From Ferruginibacter sp. (GTDB taxonomy: Bacteria > Bacteroidota > Bacteroidia > Chitinophagales > Chitinophagaceae), in the NCBI GenBank assembly GCA_025963635.1, contig JAOQAK010000002.1, positions 124,001 through 188,000 of the forward strand: DNA of 64,000 bases. The letters are read 5' to 3'. Both the position numbers and the translations under genes were made by a program. Below the pieces are notes generated by a model. It was not told the origin of the DNA. It saw nothing but the letters and a program-made list of their open reading frames with translations, and ran no database searches. Each line of letters begins with the position of its first letter. The first letter of the stretch is position 1. Below, piece after piece: positions 18,075 to 27,247 of the stretch.

Positions 18075-19043
18075 TTACTCTTCCTGCTTGCCGATCATCT
18101 TTCCGCCATTTCTCCAGGCGTCATTCAATTCATTTAAATCACCGGCTTCAGCTGCAGAAAAGGTTTGTTTGGACAAGCTTCGGAGGTCGGGCTGACCAGC
18201 ATTTACCCAGGCGGTATACCAAAAGGAAGCGGTAGTAGCGATTGCCTGGCGCATTCTTCTTTCAACCATCCCGTGCAGCTTTCTATTGTAAGCAATCGTA
18301 AATGCCGAAGAGTATTGCCGGATGAGGATGCCGTTGCGGTTTTCAAAACTGTATTTCTGATCGGCTGCAAAGCTATTGCTAAGGATCTTTTCAAAGCTTA
18401 GCACAGAATCTGACGCTCTCGCGCTTTCCATCACTCTTGCCCAGATGTATTCACCGGGGTTGGCAATGTATTGTGCCTTTCCTATAAAAAAATCAAATTC
18501 TTTTTCCGCCAGCAATTCAGGTACCCGGCTTTCCCAAAATCCGTGAATGCCCTTCTGGTTGGTAAATTGCCCATTATGGTTGCTGTTGGCGTGTAGCGGT
18601 ACATGTGCATCTGAAATATAGTGGCCCAGTTCGGCGCTCATTTTAAGGATCTTGCTGAAGTTTTTTTCTTTGAAAGCAGTCGTAAGCCGGGATAACATGT
18701 TTTGTACATGCCAGGGCACAATGCCGGATAGGTTCAGTGAATCTTCACCAAACTTAGCCACCGCATCCTTCCACCCGTGTGGCAAGCCGGGATAAGGATA
18801 TTTTCCGTAATGATCAATATCAATATAATGTCTCGGGCCTTCGGCTGCAACGGCATAGCGGCGCTTATCAGGATCAACGGCATGTTCAGCGATGAAATCA
18901 ATATTGGGTTTATAGAACACAAGCATCTCCGGCGGCAACAAAAAAACAGCATAATAATTTATTTTTTGATGGGCGAAGAAACCCCAGCAGAAGCAATCAG
19001 ACATGTAGAGACAACAGGTTACCAGCAGGAGGGTACGTTTCAT
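18075..19043 (-). CDS. zinc-dependent phospholipase C/S1-P1 nuclease-like protein
   Basis: 322 residues. Signal peptide, then WGFFAHQKINYYAVF, where the Trp and His are the first metal ligands of this fold. The core GHYISDAHVPLHA supplies further His/Asp ligands and HGFWES another His/Glu. The set of conserved ligands matches the alpha-helical trinuclear-zinc family shared by phospholipase C and P1 nucleases. Probably an exported phosphoesterase that scavenges phosphate; substrate not decided by sequence. Confidence 0.82.
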   Translation of the reverse strand: MKRTLLLVTCCLYMSDCFCWGFFAHQKINYYAVFLLPPEMLVFYKPNIDFIAEHAVDPDKRRYAVAAEGPRHYIDIDHYGKYPYPGLPHGWKDAVAKFGEDSLNLSGIVPWHVQNMLSRLTTAFKEKNFSKILKMSAELGHYISDAHVPLHANSNHNGQFTNQKGIHGFWESRVPELLAEKEFDFFIGKAQYIANPGEYIWARVMESARASDSVLSFEKILSNSFAADQKYSFENRNGILIRQYSSAFTIAYNRKLHGMVERRMRQAIATTASFWYTAWVNAGQPDLRSLSKQTFSAAEAGDLNELNDAWRNGGKMIGKQEE

Positions 19044-19105
19044 GGGGCGTATTTTATTGAAGTAAAATACTAATTTATCATATCAAAACAAATAGTAAGG
19101 ATTTC

Positions 19106-19137
19106 ACGCAAAGACGCAAAGGAGCAAAGCAGAAAAG
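19106..19137. repeat. 8-bp tandem array
   Basis: Four 8-mers in register: acgcaaag, acgcaaag, gagcaaag, cagaaaag. It lies in the gap between the phospholipase-like gene and DUF502. Period differs from the 7-bp arrays elsewhere. Confidence 0.65.
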
Positions 19138-19202
19138 ATTTATAACACAAGTGCAGAAATTATACTAATAAGAAGAGTGTTAGTTATAGTACTCACTTGG
19201 TT

Positions 19203-19835
19203 TCAAAGATGCGGGGTATCCAATACATTGGTAACTCCACCACTCACGGCAAACTTCATCGTTTGTGCCGCACTGATATTCGTGATGGCTTTTACCCTTG
19301 ATCTCGGTATGATATATACATTTCCCGCTACGGAATAGGCCATTGGGATATACACCGCTACATAGTCCGAAAAGCCAAATTCTTCCATATTGTCCTGCGT
19401 GATGAAGCCTACCCTCCATACATCATTATCATCCACATTGGCAAGTACGTTCTGCGTGAATTTCTTCTTTTCGCCCGCAAATGCTTCAAAAAAGTCCTTT
19501 AAAGCTGAGTAGATGAATTTGATGCCCGGCGTTTTTGCAAGCAAATGATCAAAAACTTCCACCACTTTCCCGAATATATAATTAGACGAGATAATTCCCA
19601 CAGAAACTACGAGTAAAATTACCACCACGAACCCGAGGCCGGTGATACGTTTGACGTTTCCCTCAGCGTCCGTCATAAGTTTGGGCATGATTCCATGCAG
19701 CAGGTTGGGTAAAATACCATCTACAAAATTGAACAGGCTGGTGATGGCCCAAAAAGTGATCGCTATCGGCGCGAGGATCAGTAATCCCTGTAAAAAAAAC
19801 TGTATTAATTTCTTATAAAAAGAAGTTTGCTTCAT
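19203..19835 (-). CDS. DUF502 membrane protein
   Basis: 210 residues from ATG 19835. An upstream in-frame Met at 19892 adds 19 residues that do not fit the family start, so MKQTSFYKKLIQFF is chosen. Two membrane helices (about 15-35 and 75-95), then a soluble part with LLAKTPGIKFIYSALKDFFEAF, typical of DUF502. Role unknown. Gene ends close to the preceding repeat gap, with no clear operon partner. Confidence 0.85.
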   Translation of the reverse strand: MKQTSFYKKLIQFFLQGLLILAPIAITFWAITSLFNFVDGILPNLLHGIMPKLMTDAEGNVKRITGLGFVVVILLVVSVGIISSNYIFGKVVEVFDHLLAKTPGIKFIYSALKDFFEAFAGEKKKFTQNVLANVDDNDVWRVGFITQDNMEEFGFSDYVAVYIPMAYSVAGNVYIIPRSRVKAITNISAAQTMKFAVSGGVTNVLDTPHL

Positions 19836-20026
19836 AACCGGAGAGTTTATGTAAAGGTAAATGATTGAAACCCGCAGAGAGACAACTAACAAAATGCAAT
19901 TCCTGATAACTCCCGATAGATAGGCGCAGTGTGGGCTTCAGAGGTTTGGAATGGAAATCAGCCTGCTGTCTCATTGTGTGTGAAAGAGTCATAATGTTAT
20001 CAGCGGTAAAATAAACGGATGGAAAC

Positions 20027-20057
20027 TTTGGTTACATTTATAGTTTCCGTAGTTTTG
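20027..20057 (+). promoter_or_regulatory. Bacteroidota-type promoter of the efflux operon
   Basis: TTTG at 20027-20030, a 19-base spacer, then TAGTTTTG at 20050-20057: a full match to the Bacteroidota -33/-7 consensus. Transcription should start about 20064, within a few bases of the ATG at 20067, so the mRNA would be almost leaderless. Confidence 0.7.
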
Positions 20058-20066
20058 CACCCTAAT

Positions 20067-20711
20067 ATGACAGATACAGATACAGGTTTAAGGATCAGGC
20101 AAAAGGCACATGAGCTTTTTATGCAATACGGCTTGCGTAGTGTTAGTATGGATGATATTGCTAACAGCCTGGGCATTAGTAAAAAGACGATTTACCTCTA
20201 TTTCGCAGATAAAGACGAATTGGTAGATGCCGTTGTGGAAAGTGAATTTCAAAAGAATGAGCGCATTTGCGAGTATGACAGGAGCAATTCTGTAAATGCA
20301 GTGCATGAGATATTTATGGCAATCGACATGATGGTGGAAATGTTTAGCAGCATGAACCCCGCACTGATCTTCGATATGCAAAAGTATTACCCAAAGGCAT
20401 TCCTGAAATTTCACCGGTACAAAAACGATTTTCTTTTTAATGTCGTCCGCGATAATATTTTACGGGGCATAAAAGAAGGGTTGTACAGAACCGATATTCA
20501 TGTAGACATCATATCCAGATTCAGGGTAGAAAGCATGATGATGTCGTTTAACCCCGAATTCAATTCTAAATTAAAATTGAGCATGGCCGTGATAGAGGAG
20601 GAACTGATCATTCATTTCCTGTTTGGCCTCGTTTCGGTGGAAGGCTACCATTTGATCTTACAATACCAACAAGAACGTACCAATAAAAATGTTAATGATG
20701 CAAAGAAGTAA
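20067..20711 (+). CDS. TetR/AcrR family regulator
   Basis: 214 residues from ATG 20067. A frame from 20019 would place the first codons inside the promoter, so the later Met is used. The helix-turn-helix is at about 10-50: GLRSVSMDDIANSLGISKKTIYLYFADKDEL. The helical C-terminal domain, which binds the inducer, is divergent. First gene of a four-gene tripartite efflux operon, so it is probably an autorepressor released by an effluxed compound. Confidence 0.9.
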   Translation: MTDTDTGLRIRQKAHELFMQYGLRSVSMDDIANSLGISKKTIYLYFADKDELVDAVVESEFQKNERICEYDRSNSVNAVHEIFMAIDMMVEMFSSMNPALIFDMQKYYPKAFLKFHRYKNDFLFNVVRDNILRGIKEGLYRTDIHVDIISRFRVESMMMSFNPEFNSKLKLSMAVIEEELIIHFLFGLVSVEGYHLILQYQQERTNKNVNDAKK

Positions 20712-20712
20712 A

Positions 20713-22107
20713 ATGAAATTTCCAAAGCTGCTGGCTACTGCGGCCCTGCTTTTATTTGCAGGTGGTGCGATGGCACAGAAAACAAACGCGTTTTCCGTAC
20801 AGCAGGCGGTGGACTACGGATTAAAAAATGCCGTACAAGTAAAAAATGCCTTACTTGATATCAAAATTCAGCAACAAACCAATCGCGAGATAACCGCCGC
20901 GGCCTACCCTCAAATCAATGGCAGTATCAATACAACACATTATTATAACATCGCCGTACAAACGCTGCCCAACTTTATTTCTCCTTCCGTGTACCAGGTA
21001 TTAGAGGATAAGAACGTGAAGGATGGAAATGGTGTTCCTATCACAAGGCCCGCAGGCGGTTTTGGAGACATCAATGCGCAGTTTGGTGTGCCCTGGTCGG
21101 CCAGCGGCGGAGTAGATTTTTCACAGTTGCTTTTTGACGGGCAGGTATTTGTAGGCTTACAGGCAAGGAGGTCGGCAATAGAGCTTTCGACCAAATATGC
21201 AGAAGTTACCGCCGAACAAATCAAGGCAAATATTTATAAGATTTATTACCAGTTGGTAGTAGGCAATATCCAGGTATCAAGCCTGCAGGCGAATATAGAT
21301 CGTTTTGAAAAATTGCTCCACGATACCAAAGAAATTTATAAGAACGGATTTGCTGAAAAGCTGGATGTTGACAAAGTGGTTGTTCAGTTGAATAACCTTA
21401 CCACTGAAAAAGAAAAAGTAACACAGCAATTGAGCGCCGGCAACGCGGCTTTGAAGTTTTTGATGAATATGCCCCAGAAGGAAATATTGGTTTTGACTGA
21501 TTCTTTAACAGATGATGAATTAAAATCCAATATACTGGATGAAGCTTACAATTATGAAGACCGTAAAGAAATTCAGTTGCTGAGTTTATCTTCTAAATTG
21601 AATGGATACAATGTGAAGCGATATAAGCTAAGCAGGATACCAACGATTGCGGCATTTGCTTCTTATTCTAAAAATGCACAACGACAATCCTTTAATTTCT
21701 TTAACAAGGGAGATTGGTTTACCACCTCACTGATTGGGTTAAAAATTTCCGTTCCCATTTTTGATGGTTTTGCAAGAAGAGCAAGAATTGAAAATGCCAA
21801 ACTGCAACTTGAAAAGTCGAATAACAATTTGCAACAGGGTAAAGAAGCAATGGACAATGATGTGTTACAGGCAAGAATCAAAATGAAGAGCGCTATCCTC
21901 ACTGCGGATGTACAAAAACAAAATATCCGTTTGGCAGAAGATGTTTTTAACACGACACGGAAGAAATTTGACCAGGGATTGGGGAGCAACCAGGAAATAT
22001 ACAACGCCCAAACGGAATTGAAAGTGGCCCAGAATAACTACTATGGTGCGCTGTATGATGCAATCACAGCTAAAATAGATTACCTGAAAGCAGTAGGAAA
22101 ATTGTAA
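20713..22107 (+). CDS. TolC family outer membrane efflux protein
   Basis: 464 residues from ATG 20713, one base after the TetR stop; an alternative Met at 20698 would overlap the regulator. Signal peptide to the AMA-Q site. Two long alternating coiled-coil halves typical of TolC, for example the NNLTTEKEKVTQQL and QGLGSNQEIYNAQTELKVAQNNYYGALYD helices. Forms the outer membrane duct of the pump encoded downstream. Confidence 0.92.
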   Translation: MKFPKLLATAALLLFAGGAMAQKTNAFSVQQAVDYGLKNAVQVKNALLDIKIQQQTNREITAAAYPQINGSINTTHYYNIAVQTLPNFISPSVYQVLEDKNVKDGNGVPITRPAGGFGDINAQFGVPWSASGGVDFSQLLFDGQVFVGLQARRSAIELSTKYAEVTAEQIKANIYKIYYQLVVGNIQVSSLQANIDRFEKLLHDTKEIYKNGFAEKLDVDKVVVQLNNLTTEKEKVTQQLSAGNAALKFLMNMPQKEILVLTDSLTDDELKSNILDEAYNYEDRKEIQLLSLSSKLNGYNVKRYKLSRIPTIAAFASYSKNAQRQSFNFFNKGDWFTTSLIGLKISVPIFDGFARRARIENAKLQLEKSNNNLQQGKEAMDNDVLQARIKMKSAILTADVQKQNIRLAEDVFNTTRKKFDQGLGSNQEIYNAQTELKVAQNNYYGALYDAITAKIDYLKAVGKL

Positions 22108-22155
22108 TACCCACTTAAAACTAACAATATGTATCAACTAATTAACCATACAACA

Positions 22156-23349
22156 ATGAAGCAATACCTGGTACTCAGCGCAATGGCGATCGTGTTTTTA
22201 ACTTCCTGCGGCAATAGCAAAAAGGAAGGCGATGCCACTTTAAACGATAAAAAAGCGACCCTTGAAAAACTGAAGGGAGAAAAAAATACGATCGACGCAA
22301 AGATCAGCACTCTTGAAACGGAGATTGCCAAACTGGATACCAGTGCGGGTGCAGCTCAAAAAACAAAACTGGTAGCTGTACAAACTTTGGCACCCCAGGA
22401 TTTTTCGCACTACATCGAGCTGCAGGGCCGGGTAGATGCTGAAAATGTAAGCTTTATTACTCCTCGTGGGCAACCCGGGCAGGTAAAGGCAATTTATGTA
22501 AAGCAGGGAGACTATGTTAAAAAGGGACAGTTGCTGTTGAAATTGGATGATGCAGTAGTTCAGCAAAATGTAGTGGCTGCCAGGCAGGGGCTCGAAAGCA
22601 TTAAAACGCAGTTATCGTACGCAAAAAATATTTACCAGCGCCAGAAAAATTTGTGGGACCAGGGCATCGGTACAGAAGTACAACTGATTACCGCGAAAAA
22701 CAATGTAGCCACCCTGGAAAACCAATTAAATGCAAGCCAGGAAAATGTGAAGACAATACAGGAGCAATCTAATCTTTCAAGGGTTTATAGTGATGTGAAT
22801 GGCGTAGCGGATATCGTGACCGTAAAGCTGGGAGAAACATTTGGGACCCTCGGCGCCGGAGTGATTAAAATAGTGAACAACAATCAACTGAAAGTAGTAA
22901 GCAATATCCCTGAAAACTACCTTGGCTCTGTTAAAAAAGGCGGTTCAGTAATTGTGCAAATGCCGGACGTAAATAAAACATTCAATGTATCAGTAAGTTT
23001 TGTGGGTTCTTCAATAGATCTAATCAACAGGGGCTTTGTGGTGGAAGCAAAATTACCTTCAGATCCGTCATTGAAACCCAACCAGATTGCATTGATGAAG
23101 ATCAGGGATTATACCGCTTCCAATGCACTTGCTATTCCGTTGAACACTTTACAAAATGATGAAAAGGGGAAATTTGTAATGGTGGCAAATACCGAAAATG
23201 GCAAGATGCATGCCCACAAGCGCAGTGTGGAAATTGGCTCACTAAGTGGTGATATGGTGGAAGTAAAATCCGGGTTAAAAGCCGGCGATACACTGATCAC
23301 TGAAGGATATGGAAGTTTGTACGAGGGGCAATTGCTGACGCTTAAATAA
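22156..23349 (+). CDS. RND efflux periplasmic adaptor subunit
   Basis: 397 residues from ATG 22156; the extra nine residues from 22129 precede the natural lipoprotein signal MKQYLVLSAMAIVFLTSCG, so the later Met is used. Cys18 is the lipid site. A coiled coil (about 25-65) precedes the lipoyl-like half GQVKAIYVKQGDYVKKGQLLLKLDD, then a helical hairpin and beta-barrel domains. Links the TolC-like duct to the RND pump. Confidence 0.92.
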   Translation: MKQYLVLSAMAIVFLTSCGNSKKEGDATLNDKKATLEKLKGEKNTIDAKISTLETEIAKLDTSAGAAQKTKLVAVQTLAPQDFSHYIELQGRVDAENVSFITPRGQPGQVKAIYVKQGDYVKKGQLLLKLDDAVVQQNVVAARQGLESIKTQLSYAKNIYQRQKNLWDQGIGTEVQLITAKNNVATLENQLNASQENVKTIQEQSNLSRVYSDVNGVADIVTVKLGETFGTLGAGVIKIVNNNQLKVVSNIPENYLGSVKKGGSVIVQMPDVNKTFNVSVSFVGSSIDLINRGFVVEAKLPSDPSLKPNQIALMKIRDYTASNALAIPLNTLQNDEKGKFVMVANTENGKMHAHKRSVEIGSLSGDMVEVKSGLKAGDTLITEGYGSLYEGQLLTLK

Positions 23350-23581
23350 GAATTACCCGGCAAGGACCGGCTAGATTGTAAGAAGGATGTTTAACTGCCG
23401 GAACGTTCCACAAAGGCAATAGGTACAAGAGGGCGATGCAACGATGCCGCCATGAGAAACCGAAGTTCGGACCAAAACAATTAACACTATATGCCACCGG
23501 CTCCCGCGATGAAGAAAGGAGCATAATCAAATATCATTTCCGCCAGCTCACGGTGATGGGGCAACGGACAAACCTACTTGT

Positions 23582-26500
23582 ATGAGTGCAATAAAAAATA
23601 TAAAAGAAAAGTTTAAAGAGTTTAAACCGACCTCCTGGAGTATCAGAAATAAAACTTCGGTTTACCTGGTGATGTTGTTTGTATCGCTTGCCGGTATCTT
23701 TCAATTTATGACGCTGCCCAAAGAGCAGTTTCCCGACATTGTGATACCCACCATTTATGTTCAAACCATTTACACTGGTAACTCTCCAAAGGATATCGAG
23801 AACCTGGTAACAAGGCCCATCGAAAAACAGATCAAGGGGATTACCGGGGCGAAAATCAAGAAATTTACAAGTACCTCGCAGCAGGATTACTCCGCCATCA
23901 TGGTTGAATTTGATACGGAAGTAAAGACAGATATCGCCCTGCAAAAAGTGAAGGATGCCATCGATAAAGCCAAGCAGGATCTTCCCACCGACCTTACCCA
24001 GGAACCTACCGCATTGGAAGTGAACCTGAGTGATTTGCCGGTGATGTATGTGAACCTTAGTGGAGATTACGATAAAGCAAAGCTGAAAAAATTTGCTGAC
24101 GACCTGAAAGACAAACTCGAAGATCTTCCGCAGATCAATCGTATTGATATTGTGGGTGCGCCAGAAAGAGAGTTCCAGATCAACGTAGACAACTATCGCA
24201 TGCAATCTGCCGGTGTTACATTTGATGATATTGCCAACGCGGTATCGCGGGAAAACATGGACATTTCCGGTGGCTTACTGGATGTGGGTAGCATGAAACG
24301 TAACCTTCAATTGAAAGGCCAGTTTAAAACGGCTTACGATATTGAAAAAGTGTTGGTACGTAATACCGGCGGCGCTCCAATTTATTTAAGAGATATTGCT
24401 GTAATAAAAGATACCACGAAAGATGCCGAAAGTTTTTCACGCCTTGATGGCAAAAACGTGGTTACGCTGAATATTATTAAACGCAGTGGTGAAAACCTGA
24501 TTGAAACGAGTGATGGTATTAAAAAAGCGGTTGCTGAAGCAAAAGGAGTATTGTATCCGGAAAATTTGAAAACAGTTATCACCGGCGACATGAGTATTAA
24601 AACCAAGAGCTCTTTTAAAGACCTGGTGAATTCCATCGTTATTGGCTTTATCCTGGTATTGATTGTACTGATGTTTTTTATGGGGATCACAAATGCCTTC
24701 TTTGTGGCGCTTTCTGTGCCGTTGAGTATGTTTGTGGCGTTTGTGTTTTTGCCGGGCGCCGACCTGATCGTCGGGTCGCATGTTACACTCAATTTTATTG
24801 TACTGTTTGCCTTGTTATTCGGGTTGGGTATTATTGTGGATGATGCCATCGTAGTAATAGAAAATACGCATAGGATATTTGTACAGGGTAAAGGACGGCT
24901 GACTATCCAAAATGCCGCAAAAACGGCTGCCGGCGAGGTTTTTATTCCTGTGTTGGCCGGTACGCTTACTACATTGGCTCCATTTTTCCCGCTACTGTTT
25001 TGGCCCGGCATTATCGGGCGTTTTATGGTGTACCTGCCTACGATGCTGATCTTTACTTTGGCAGCATCTTTATTGGTAGCGTTTATAATGAACCCGGTCT
25101 TCGCGGTGGATTTCATGAATCATGCTGATGATGAAGAAACAAATGACCCTAAATCGACCATGTTTAAAAAGCCGTCCTTTTGGATAGTTATCGGGGCAGG
25201 GATATTACTGGATCTTATGGGAGCAACTTTTCTCGGCAACCTGCTCATCTTTTTTATGTTGCTGACGATATTGAACAAGTATTTCATTACTGACGCTATA
25301 CATTATTTTCAAAATCATGCGCTGCCGTCACTTATGAGAAGCTATGAAAAGCTATTGCGGTGGGCATTAAAAGGATGGAGGCCCGTACACCTTTTGCTGG
25401 GTACCATTGCTTTACTTTTCATCTCGCTTTTTGTATTTACAATCGCTATAAAGAGCAACCGCGTAGGCATTGCATTTTTCCCGAAAGCAGATCCTAACCA
25501 AATATATGTTTATCTTAAATTGCCGGTGGGTACCAGTGTAGAATATACTGATTCTGTTACCCGTGGGTTGGAAGCAAGGGTGAATAAGGTGTTAGGTATT
25601 GATCATGCAGCAGGTAAAGAAAACCCGCTGGTAGAAAGTGTGATCACTAATATTGCCATTGGTGCGGGCGACCCAAGTTCGGGCGACAGGAGTACCAGGG
25701 GCGAGCTTGGAAGGATACAGGTTTCTTTTGTGGAGTTTGAAAGACGACACGGTAAATCTACCAAGCCCTACCTGGATGAGATTCGTGCGGGACTGAAAGG
25801 TATTCCGGGAGCCGAGATTAGCGTTGACCAGGAAAGTTCTGGTCCGCCTACCGATCCCCCGATCAATATTGAAATTGCCAGTGAAGATTTTGATGGGCTG
25901 GTAAAAACCGCGGTGAACCTCAAAAACTATTTAGACTCTATACAGGTGCCCGGTGTGGAAGAATTAAAGATGGATGTTGACCTTAATAATCCCGAAATTA
26001 CTTTAACGGTAGATCGGGAGCGTGCCCTCATACAAGGGGTATCTTCTGCCCAGATCGGTATGGCGATCCGCACCGGTTTATTCGGAAGGGAAGTGTCAAA
26101 AATCAAAGAAGGAAAAGACGAGTTTAAGATTCAATTACGCAATAATGAATTGCAACGCAAAGACCTTAGTAACCTGTTGAATATGCGGATATCATTCCGC
26201 GATATGGCAATGGGTGGCGCAGTAAAAAATATTCCTATCAGCGCATTGGTTAAAATTGAGCCTACCAGCACTTTTGGAAGTGTAAAGCGGAAAAATCAAA
26301 AACGATTGATCACATTGCGTTCGAATGTTTTAACCACCAAGGGATACAATGCAACAGCGGTTAACCAGGTGATTACCGGCTACATTGCCGGCTTTAAACA
26401 AAAATCTGATGGAGTTACCATTAAGCAAACCGGTGAAGGGGAACAGCAGGCTGAAACGGGTGCGTTTTTGTTAAAGGCATTGGTGATCGCTTTGATGATT

Positions 26501-27190
26501 ATTTTGTTTGTACTGGTAATTCAGTTTAACAGCGTGAGCAAATCGATCATCATTTTGACCGAGATTATTTTTAGCGTAATCGGTGTGCTGCTTGGCTTTG
26601 CGATCACGGGTATGGAAGTTTCTGTATTGATGACAGGTTTGGGCATCGTGGGGCTTGCCGGCATCGTGGTTAAAAACGGTATCCTGGTAATTGAATTTTC
26701 GGATGAGTTAAGAAGCCGCGGAATGAAAACCAGGGAAGCAGTGATACAGGCAGGTAAAACGCGTATTATCCCGGTATTGCTTACAGCGCTGGCCGCGATA
26801 CTTGCCTTCATTCCCATCGCAGTCGGTTTCAACATTGACTTTGTTAGCCTGTTTTCTGAATTGAATCCGCATATTTTCTTTGGAGGCGATAATGTAGCAT
26901 TTTGGAAGCCCCTGAGTTGGACGATTATTTTTGGGTTGGCATTCGCCTTTTTTATGACACTGATCATTGTACCGGCGATGTACCTGATTGCGGAAAGATT
27001 AAAACGGCCGATGCGAAGAATGTTTGGCGGTACATGGATCAGCTTTATGGGTATTCCGCCATTGATCTTTGTGTTTATGCCGCTGATGATCGTTGCAGCA
27101 ATACGGCACCGGATGGATGTAAATCGTAGAAGGAGAAGACTGAAAGATGATCCGGCAGCGAGTGAGAAGTGGTTGGGTAGCTGGATGTAG
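23582..27190 (+). CDS. RND family efflux permease
   Basis: 1202 residues, about 150 longer than AcrB. Twelve core membrane helices; helix 4 carries the proton-relay pair in FGLGIIVDDAIVVIENT. Two large periplasmic porter loops follow helices 1 and 7. The repeat half around 960-1100 has GLGIVGLAGIVVKNGILVIEF. After the last core helix come a Gly-rich turn, an extra hydrophobic stretch (ISFMGIPPLIFVFMPLMIVAAI) and a basic tail. Drives proton-linked export of drugs, lipids or metabolites; the substrate is unknown. A 232-base gap before it holds nothing notable. Confidence 0.93.
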   Translation: MSAIKNIKEKFKEFKPTSWSIRNKTSVYLVMLFVSLAGIFQFMTLPKEQFPDIVIPTIYVQTIYTGNSPKDIENLVTRPIEKQIKGITGAKIKKFTSTSQQDYSAIMVEFDTEVKTDIALQKVKDAIDKAKQDLPTDLTQEPTALEVNLSDLPVMYVNLSGDYDKAKLKKFADDLKDKLEDLPQINRIDIVGAPEREFQINVDNYRMQSAGVTFDDIANAVSRENMDISGGLLDVGSMKRNLQLKGQFKTAYDIEKVLVRNTGGAPIYLRDIAVIKDTTKDAESFSRLDGKNVVTLNIIKRSGENLIETSDGIKKAVAEAKGVLYPENLKTVITGDMSIKTKSSFKDLVNSIVIGFILVLIVLMFFMGITNAFFVALSVPLSMFVAFVFLPGADLIVGSHVTLNFIVLFALLFGLGIIVDDAIVVIENTHRIFVQGKGRLTIQNAAKTAAGEVFIPVLAGTLTTLAPFFPLLFWPGIIGRFMVYLPTMLIFTLAASLLVAFIMNPVFAVDFMNHADDEETNDPKSTMFKKPSFWIVIGAGILLDLMGATFLGNLLIFFMLLTILNKYFITDAIHYFQNHALPSLMRSYEKLLRWALKGWRPVHLLLGTIALLFISLFVFTIAIKSNRVGIAFFPKADPNQIYVYLKLPVGTSVEYTDSVTRGLEARVNKVLGIDHAAGKENPLVESVITNIAIGAGDPSSGDRSTRGELGRIQVSFVEFERRHGKSTKPYLDEIRAGLKGIPGAEISVDQESSGPPTDPPINIEIASEDFDGLVKTAVNLKNYLDSIQVPGVEELKMDVDLNNPEITLTVDRERALIQGVSSAQIGMAIRTGLFGREVSKIKEGKDEFKIQLRNNELQRKDLSNLLNMRISFRDMAMGGAVKNIPISALVKIEPTSTFGSVKRKNQKRLITLRSNVLTTKGYNATAVNQVITGYIAGFKQKSDGVTIKQTGEGEQQAETGAFLLKALVIALMIILFVLVIQFNSVSKSIIILTEIIFSVIGVLLGFAITGMEVSVLMTGLGIVGLAGIVVKNGILVIEFSDELRSRGMKTREAVIQAGKTRIIPVLLTALAAILAFIPIAVGFNIDFVSLFSELNPHIFFGGDNVAFWKPLSWTIIFGLAFAFFMTLIIVPAMYLIAERLKRPMRRMFGGTWISFMGIPPLIFVFMPLMIVAAIRHRMDVNRRRRRLKDDPAASEKWLGSWM

Positions 27191-27213
27191 GATATTGTGA
27201 AGGTTTGTTAGAG

Positions 27214-27241
27214 ATGCCGCTCTTTTATTGGGCGGCATTTC
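27214..27241 (+). terminator. hairpin after the RND operon
   Basis: atgccgc and gcggcat pair around an 11-base loop, followed by a short T-run. A modest terminator. Confidence 0.55.
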
Positions 27242-27247
27242 TGTGCC

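Noticed and set aside
23534-24205. 223-codon antisense frame at the RND 5' end
   Set aside because: Composition is explained by the complementary RND frame; no family match.
24382-25116. 244-codon frame antisense to the RND gene
   Set aside because: It lies wholly inside a conserved gene; its protein is Ser/Ile/Thr/Asn-rich without motif, typical of a reverse-complement shadow.
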